Shown here: positions 6,589 through 10,582 of the stretch, piece by piece | Layout: each line of letters begins with the position of its first letter | Position numbering within the stretch: position 1 is the first letter of the stretch | DNA from: Gammaproteobacteria bacterium | GTDB lineage: Bacteria; Pseudomonadota; Gammaproteobacteria; Pseudomonadales; Azotimanducaceae_A | Direction of reading: 5' to 3' | Assembly: GCA_028819775.1 (NCBI GenBank) | Contig: JAPPKV010000425.1 | Span: 1-10,582 of the forward strand | Length of the DNA stretch: 10,582 bases | Made by a program: the position numbers and the translations under genes | Notes under the pieces: generated by a model | The model's input: the letters and a program-made list of their open reading frames with translations, nothing else | What the model was told of the DNA's origin: nothing | The model's database searches: none

Positions 6589-6622
6589 CTACCAACGTGG
6601 CGCGGGGGTCCAAGGGGGAAGC

Positions 6623-8974
6623 ATGAGCAGGTTCTTGACCGCGATTCTCGCTGGCATTCTGGTCGTCTGCCTCGCCCAAGCCCAGGAGGTGAGCACGGGT
6701 GACCGTTTCGTGGTGACGGACATCCAGTTGCAGGGACTCCAGCGCGTCTCCGCGGGCACGGTGTTCAACATACTGCCGGTCAACATCGGCGACACGTTGG
6801 ATCCCGTCACGGTCCGGGATGTCATCCGGGCACTGTTCCAATCCGGTTATTTCGACGACGTCACGCTGACCCGCGACGGCGGCGTGCTCGTCGTTCGCCT
6901 CGTGGAACGCCCGGCCATCGAGAGCATCAACATCGACGGCAACAAGGCCATCAAGACGGAGAATCTCCTGGAGAGCCTCGCAGAGGCCGGCCTGCGGGAG
7001 GGCGAGATCTTCAAGCAGGCGACGTTGGAGAGGATCAGCATCGAGCTCGAACGGACATACTTCGCCCAGGGGCGCTACGACGCGACCATCGATGCACGAA
7101 CCGCCAACCTGCCGCGCAACCGTGTCCAGGTCAGGATCGACATCGAGGAGGGCCAGAGTTCAAGCGTCCGCCACATCAACATTGTCGGCAACACGGTGTT
7201 CAGTCAGCAGGAACTGCTTGCCCAGTTCCAACTCAGCCATCCGACGTTGTTCTCGTTCATCCAGGGCAACGACAAGTATTCGAAGGAAAAGGTCCAGGGC
7301 GATCTCGAGACCCTGGAGTCCTACTACCAGGACCGGGGCTACGTGGAGTTCACCGCGCGTTCAGTGCAGGTCAGCGTGACCCCCGACAAGAGTTCGGTCT
7401 ACGTCACCATCAACGTTCAGGAAGGCGACCGCTACGTTGTCGACGATGTGGAGCTCGTCGGCGAACTGTCGGACGTCGATCCCGAATTGGTGAACCGGCT
7501 GTTCCTCGTCCGGCAGGGCGATGTGTTCAATCGGGCTCTCGTAACGGCAACCGAAGAACGGATCGTCAACGCGTTCGGCAACGCGGGCTACACGTTCGCC
7601 AACGCAACGGGTGTTCCTGAGGTGAAGGAGGACGGTCTCGTCGACGTGCGCTTCGTAGTCGATGCGGGCAAGCGTGCGTACGTGCGACGCATCAGCTTTG
7701 CTGGAAATTCCGTGACCCGGGACGACGTCATGCGCCGCGAAATGCGCCAGATCGAAGGCGGCTGGGCTTCCACGCAGGCCATCGATCGGTCCAAGGTTCG
7801 GCTCGACCAACTCGGCTATTTCGAACCGGAGTCCGTCAATGTCGAAACGATACCGGTACCCGGGACGGACGATCAGGTCGACGTGGATTTCGCCGTCGAA
7901 GAGGTGCCGACCGGCAATATCAATGCGCAGTTGGCCTATGCGGAAGGTCCGGGGCTCATGCTGTCGTTGGGATTCCGCCAGGAGAACATCGCCGGCACGG
8001 GCAACCGGCTCGGGGCGTCCATCAGTTGGAGCGACTACCAAAAGGCGGCCAGCTTCGATTTCCACGATCCCTACTACACGGTCGACGGAATCAGCCGAGG
8101 CTATAACTTCTACGCCCGGGAGACGAACTTCCATGCCATCAACGTCGCCCGGTTCTCGACGGACTCCTACGGTGCCGGCGTCAACTTCGACTTCCCCGTG
8201 GGGGAGCAGCAGCGCCTGCAGTTCGGTGGACTGGTAGAGCAGACAAGCCTGGGCACCGGCCTGTTCACCTCGCAGGAGATCTCGGACTTCATCACCGCCT
8301 CGGGCGATCAGTTCCTGAACGTCAAGGCCCTGGGTCACTGGTCCAGGACCACGCTCAACCACGGGTTGTTTCCCACCGCAGGCGGCCGCTACCGGCTAGG
8401 CGGCCTGGTCGCAGTACCCGGCAGCGATCTGGAGTTCTATCGCCTGACGATGTCGGCCGAGCACTACTTCGGAATCGGCCTCGGACGCCGCTTCGCACTG
8501 GGAGTGCGCGGCGAAATCGGCTACGGCGGCGTCTACGGATCGACCGACACCTACCCGTTCTACGAACACTTCTATGCCGGCGGGTTCGGATCCGTCCGGG
8601 GTTACGAGAAGAGCAGCCTGGGTCCGAGGATCGAAGACCCCGGGTACTTCTCGCAACGGGGTCGTCCATTCGGAGGCAACCTGCTATTCGAAGCGTCGAC
8701 GGAGTTCATCTTCCCGTTGCCGTTCGCGGATCGGCTGCGCGGCGTACGCTCGGTCTACTTCATCGATGCCGGGAACGTCTTCAACACCGAGTGCCACGAG
8801 GCCAGCGCGCATTGCACGGGCTTCGATGCCAAGGAGATCCGCATCACCACCGGCATCGGCGTCACTTGGCTATCGGCGATGGGACCGATGAACTTCGCGG
8901 TGGCGTTGCCGCTCAATGACAAGCCCGGGGACGAGGTCGAGCGCTTCGGCTTCGAACTCGGGTATTCGTTCTAG
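6623..8974 (+). CDS. bamA: Outer membrane protein assembly factor BamA (Omp85 family)
   Basis: BamA is the core of the BAM complex, which folds beta-barrel proteins into the outer membrane. The 783 residues begin with a signal peptide, probably cut after AQA at residue 20. Five POTRA domains follow: approximately 28-92, 93-172, 175-264, 267-345 and 348-422, the last starting AYVRRISFAGNSVTRDDVM. The rest is a 16-strand-type barrel. The Omp85 loop-6 motif is GFGSVRGY (Arg659), and the last residue is Phe (FELGYSF), a normal outer-membrane beta-signal. Loop 6 is short and lacks the E. coli Cys690-Cys700 pair; instead Cys724 and Cys731 lie in the next loop. A strong ribosome binding site (AGGGGG, 6613-6618) precedes the ATG. 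A sigma-E-like promoter lies 35-62 nt upstream. Confidence 0.97.
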   Translation: MSRFLTAILAGILVVCLAQAQEVSTGDRFVVTDIQLQGLQRVSAGTVFNILPVNIGDTLDPVTVRDVIRALFQSGYFDDVTLTRDGGVLVVRLVERPAIESINIDGNKAIKTENLLESLAEAGLREGEIFKQATLERISIELERTYFAQGRYDATIDARTANLPRNRVQVRIDIEEGQSSSVRHINIVGNTVFSQQELLAQFQLSHPTLFSFIQGNDKYSKEKVQGDLETLESYYQDRGYVEFTARSVQVSVTPDKSSVYVTINVQEGDRYVVDDVELVGELSDVDPELVNRLFLVRQGDVFNRALVTATEERIVNAFGNAGYTFANATGVPEVKEDGLVDVRFVVDAGKRAYVRRISFAGNSVTRDDVMRREMRQIEGGWASTQAIDRSKVRLDQLGYFEPESVNVETIPVPGTDDQVDVDFAVEEVPTGNINAQLAYAEGPGLMLSLGFRQENIAGTGNRLGASISWSDYQKAASFDFHDPYYTVDGISRGYNFYARETNFHAINVARFSTDSYGAGVNFDFPVGEQQRLQFGGLVEQTSLGTGLFTSQEISDFITASGDQFLNVKALGHWSRTTLNHGLFPTAGGRYRLGGLVAVPGSDLEFYRLTMSAEHYFGIGLGRRFALGVRGEIGYGGVYGSTDTYPFYEHFYAGGFGSVRGYEKSSLGPRIEDPGYFSQRGRPFGGNLLFEASTEFIFPLPFADRLRGVRSVYFIDAGNVFNTECHEASAHCTGFDAKEIRITTGIGVTWLSAMGPMNFAVALPLNDKPGDEVERFGFELGYSF

Positions 8975-8978
8975 GGCG

Positions 8979-9019
8979 AGTCGGCCTTAGGCGACTAGGA
9001 TCCGGCGAGCCCGACTAGG
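8979..9019. repeat. Repeated CGACTAGG motif and small hairpin before the skp promoter
   Basis: CGACTAGG occurs at 8992-8999 and 9012-9019, 20 bp apart (about two helical turns). An inverted AGTCG at 8979-8983 lets the first copy form a bulged hairpin (AGTCGgCC, loop TTA, GGCGACT). The second copy ends 9 bp before the -10 box of the skp promoter. It could be a regulator site or chance; there is no U-run to suggest a terminator. Confidence 0.25.
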
Positions 9020-9028
9020 CAACGCGGG

Positions 9029-9041
9029 TATAATGCGCGCC
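9029..9041 (+). promoter_or_regulatory. Sigma-70 -10 box and GC-rich discriminator before skp
   Basis: TATAAT at 9029-9034 is a perfect -10 hexamer, followed by GCGCGCC. The -35 region (9005-9011) is a poor match to TTGACA and there is no TG extension. A start near 9041 would give a leader of about 56 nt before skp. It would let skp and lpxD be transcribed apart from bamA. Confidence 0.5.
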
Positions 9042-9096
9042 GCCGCGAACCGCAGGTACGGGTTGGCATATGGGAACTGGACGAGGGGTTTGATCG

Positions 9097-9636
9097 ATGA
9101 GGTTGATGACATTTGCCGTGTTGCTCGGGTTTGCTGCGGCGACGACTGTGGCGGAAGAAGCCGTCGCACAGTTGAAGATCGCCGTGGTGAACGCAGACGC
9201 GGCGATCGGCTTAAGTGAGGAGTACAAATCGTTTCGAGATTCGCTGGAGGCGGAGTTTGCCGACGAACAAGCCAATATCCAGCAACTTCGGACGGACATT
9301 GAAGCGCTTCAGCAGCGGGTAGTCGACGAGCGCGACGTGATGTCGGAAAAAGAACTCAGCGACGTGACGAAGGAGATTGAGAACAAGGGAATCGATCACG
9401 AATTCCTCACCAAGAAACTGCAGAAGGATGCCAGTGACCGGCAACAGGAGTTTTTCCAGGAGATGACGCCGAAGTTCAACGCCGTCGTCAACGATCTCAT
9501 CGAAATCGAACGCTACGACTTCGTGCTCGCCCGGCAAACGCTGTTGTTCGCCAACATGAAACACGACATCACCGCAAAGGTCACCGAGAAGCTCAACGAA
9601 CGCTACGCCGAGCAGCAGGCAGACGCGGACGGTTAG
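9097..9636 (+). CDS. skp: Periplasmic chaperone Skp / OmpH family protein
   Basis: Skp holds unfolded outer-membrane proteins in the periplasm on their way to BamA; the E. coli protein is a jellyfish-shaped trimer. The 179 residues (E. coli 161) begin with a signal peptide likely cut after AVA at residue 24. The first strand, LKIAVVNADAAI, matches the family (KIAVVN). A long, charged, Gln/Glu/Lys-rich stretch from about 45 to 125 suits the coiled-coil arms. The C-terminal part has IERYDFVLARQTLLFAN, where the family has a YD.VL....V.Y segment, then a helix. ATG 9097 has GAGGGG 8 nt upstream. Overall sequence identity in this family is low, so the call rests on the first strand, the architecture, and the bamA-skp-lpxD order. 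Confidence 0.9.
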   Translation: MRLMTFAVLLGFAAATTVAEEAVAQLKIAVVNADAAIGLSEEYKSFRDSLEAEFADEQANIQQLRTDIEALQQRVVDERDVMSEKELSDVTKEIENKGIDHEFLTKKLQKDASDRQQEFFQEMTPKFNAVVNDLIEIERYDFVLARQTLLFANMKHDITAKVTEKLNERYAEQQADADG

Positions 9637-9675
9637 CCGCCGATCCGATGCGCTTGGGGTTCCAAACGCCCTAGC

Positions 9676-10582
9676 GTGCCGACCGTCGACGACATCGCGG
9701 CCGCCATCGATGACGCGATCACGGGCACCGTCGAGGTGCGCGGGGACGGCGCAGTCGAGATCACCGGCCTCGGCCCCATAGACACGGCCACGGCGGGACA
9801 GATCACGCATCTTTCGGGCGTAGCCTACCGGCGCTTCCTGCACGAAACCAAAGCATCGGCGGTGCTGTTGCGCGACAGCGACGCGGTTGGCTGTCCGGCC
9901 GTCGCGGTCGTCGTGCCGGACCCCTACGTCGCGTTCGCTCTCGTTTCCCAACTGTTCGACGATCCGCCGCGTCTAGCGGCCGGTGTCGACGCGACCGCCA
10001 CCGTGGATCCCGCGGCGAGACTGGACCCTTCCGCCGCCGTCGGTGCCAACGCCTCGATCGCAGCCGATGTTGTCCTCGGCCCGAGGGTCGAGATCGGCGC
10101 CGGTTCCCGGGTGGGCGAGGGGACCCGAATTGGCGCAGACTGCGTCGTGCACGCCAACGCCACCCTCTACCATGGCGTAACGCTCGGCGAACGCTGTGTG
10201 ATCCACAGCGGTGCCGTGATCGGCGCCGACGGTTTCGGTTTCGCTCCCGACGAGCGGGGTCGGTGGGTTGCCATCGCCCAGCTCGGCGGGGTCACGTTGG
10301 GCAACGACGTGGTCGTCGGCGCATGCTCGACCATAGACCGCGGTGCCATCACCGCGACCTTGGTGCGCGATGGCGTCAAGATCGACAACCAGGTGCAGAT
10401 CGGCCACAACTGCGACATCGGCGAGCACACGCTGATCTGCGGCCGGGTCGGAATCGTCGGCAGCACGAAGATCGGCCGCCATTGCGTATTCGCCGGCGGG
10501 GCGGGTGTGGCAGGAGACCATCCCATAACGATCTGCGACAACGTGCAGGTGGCCTCGGTGACGACCATCAGCCGGTCCATCG
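9676..10582 (+). CDS. lpxD: UDP-3-O-(3-hydroxyacyl)glucosamine N-acyltransferase LpxD, 3' end missing
   Basis: LpxD adds a hydroxyacyl chain from acyl-ACP to UDP-3-O-acyl-glucosamine in lipid A synthesis, in the cytoplasm. The gene runs off the window after 302 codons of the usual 340 or so. An N-terminal uridine-binding domain (to about residue 100) is followed by a left-handed beta-helix of hexapeptide repeats (IGAGSRVGEGTRIGADCVV). Family motifs are HSGAVIGADGFGFAPDE, STIDRGAI and VKIDNQVQIGHNCDIGEHT, where His244 matches the E. coli catalytic His239. GTG 9676 is the best start: it aligns with the E. coli N-terminus, and no earlier in-frame start follows the skp stop 39 nt upstream. No good ribosome binding site was seen. 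The uridine pocket segment THLSGVAY differs from E. coli TFMVNPKY. Confidence 0.95.
   Translation, partial: MPTVDDIAAAIDDAITGTVEVRGDGAVEITGLGPIDTATAGQITHLSGVAYRRFLHETKASAVLLRDSDAVGCPAVAVVVPDPYVAFALVSQLFDDPPRLAAGVDATATVDPAARLDPSAAVGANASIAADVVLGPRVEIGAGSRVGEGTRIGADCVVHANATLYHGVTLGERCVIHSGAVIGADGFGFAPDERGRWVAIAQLGGVTLGNDVVVGACSTIDRGAITATLVRDGVKIDNQVQIGHNCDIGEHTLICGRVGIVGSTKIGRHCVFAGGAGVAGDHPITICDNVQVASVTTISRSI

Noticed and set aside
9073..9098. Possible sigma-E promoter GGAACT...TCGAT before skp
   Set aside because: The spacing is about two bases too short, and transcription would start inside the skp coding region.
9648..9674. Eight-codon ATG reading frame between skp and lpxD
   Set aside because: It is very short with no ribosome binding site, and nothing suggests a leader peptide.

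Overview
This window is a conserved housekeeping block from a GC-rich Gram-negative bacterium, most likely a gammaproteobacterium. All ten genes lie on the + strand. The order is: the tail of a CaiB/BaiF-type CoA-transferase gene, rpsB, tsf, pyrH, frr, uppS, cdsA, rseP, bamA, skp (ompH) and lpxD (cut by the window end). The order rpsB-tsf-pyrH-frr-(dxr)-uppS-cdsA-(dxr)-rseP-bamA-skp-lpxD is typical of gammaproteobacteria. BamA, Skp and LpxD show an outer membrane with lipid A. No phage, insertion sequence, CRISPR array or tRNA was seen.

Layout: 2-193 is the C-terminal end of a family III CoA-transferase. A perfect 16-bp palindrome covers its stop codon. 194-366 carries an extended -10 promoter and a hairpin-rich leader for rpsB. 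367-3287 is the translation/nucleotide part (S2, EF-Ts, UMP kinase, ribosome recycling factor), with a 4-nt rpsB/tsf overlap and short gaps. 3400-5073 holds undecaprenyl-diphosphate synthase and CDP-diacylglycerol synthase. 5201-10582 is envelope assembly: site-2 protease RseP, BamA, periplasmic chaperone Skp, and the lipid A acyltransferase LpxD. No gap without a gene exceeds 300 bases.

How the genes fit together: the first four make and recycle ribosomes and feed UTP synthesis. UppS makes the lipid carrier for peptidoglycan and O-antigen, and CdsA makes the precursor of all phospholipids. RseP in relatives releases the envelope-stress sigma factor. BamA and Skp fold outer-membrane proteins, and LpxD adds an acyl chain during lipid A synthesis. 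A sigma-E-like promoter just before bamA would link RseP activity to BamA supply, as known in E. coli. A good sigma-70 -10 box lies before skp.

No obviously new system was found. Points worth a second look are the missing dxr gene with a hairpin-rich spacer between cdsA and rseP, the palindrome and switch-like leader before rpsB, the candidate sigma-E promoter, and lineage-specific changes in BamA (cysteine pair in a different loop), EF-Ts (insertion and shorter tail), UppS and LpxD. All functional calls come from remembered family sequences read by eye; no database search was run.
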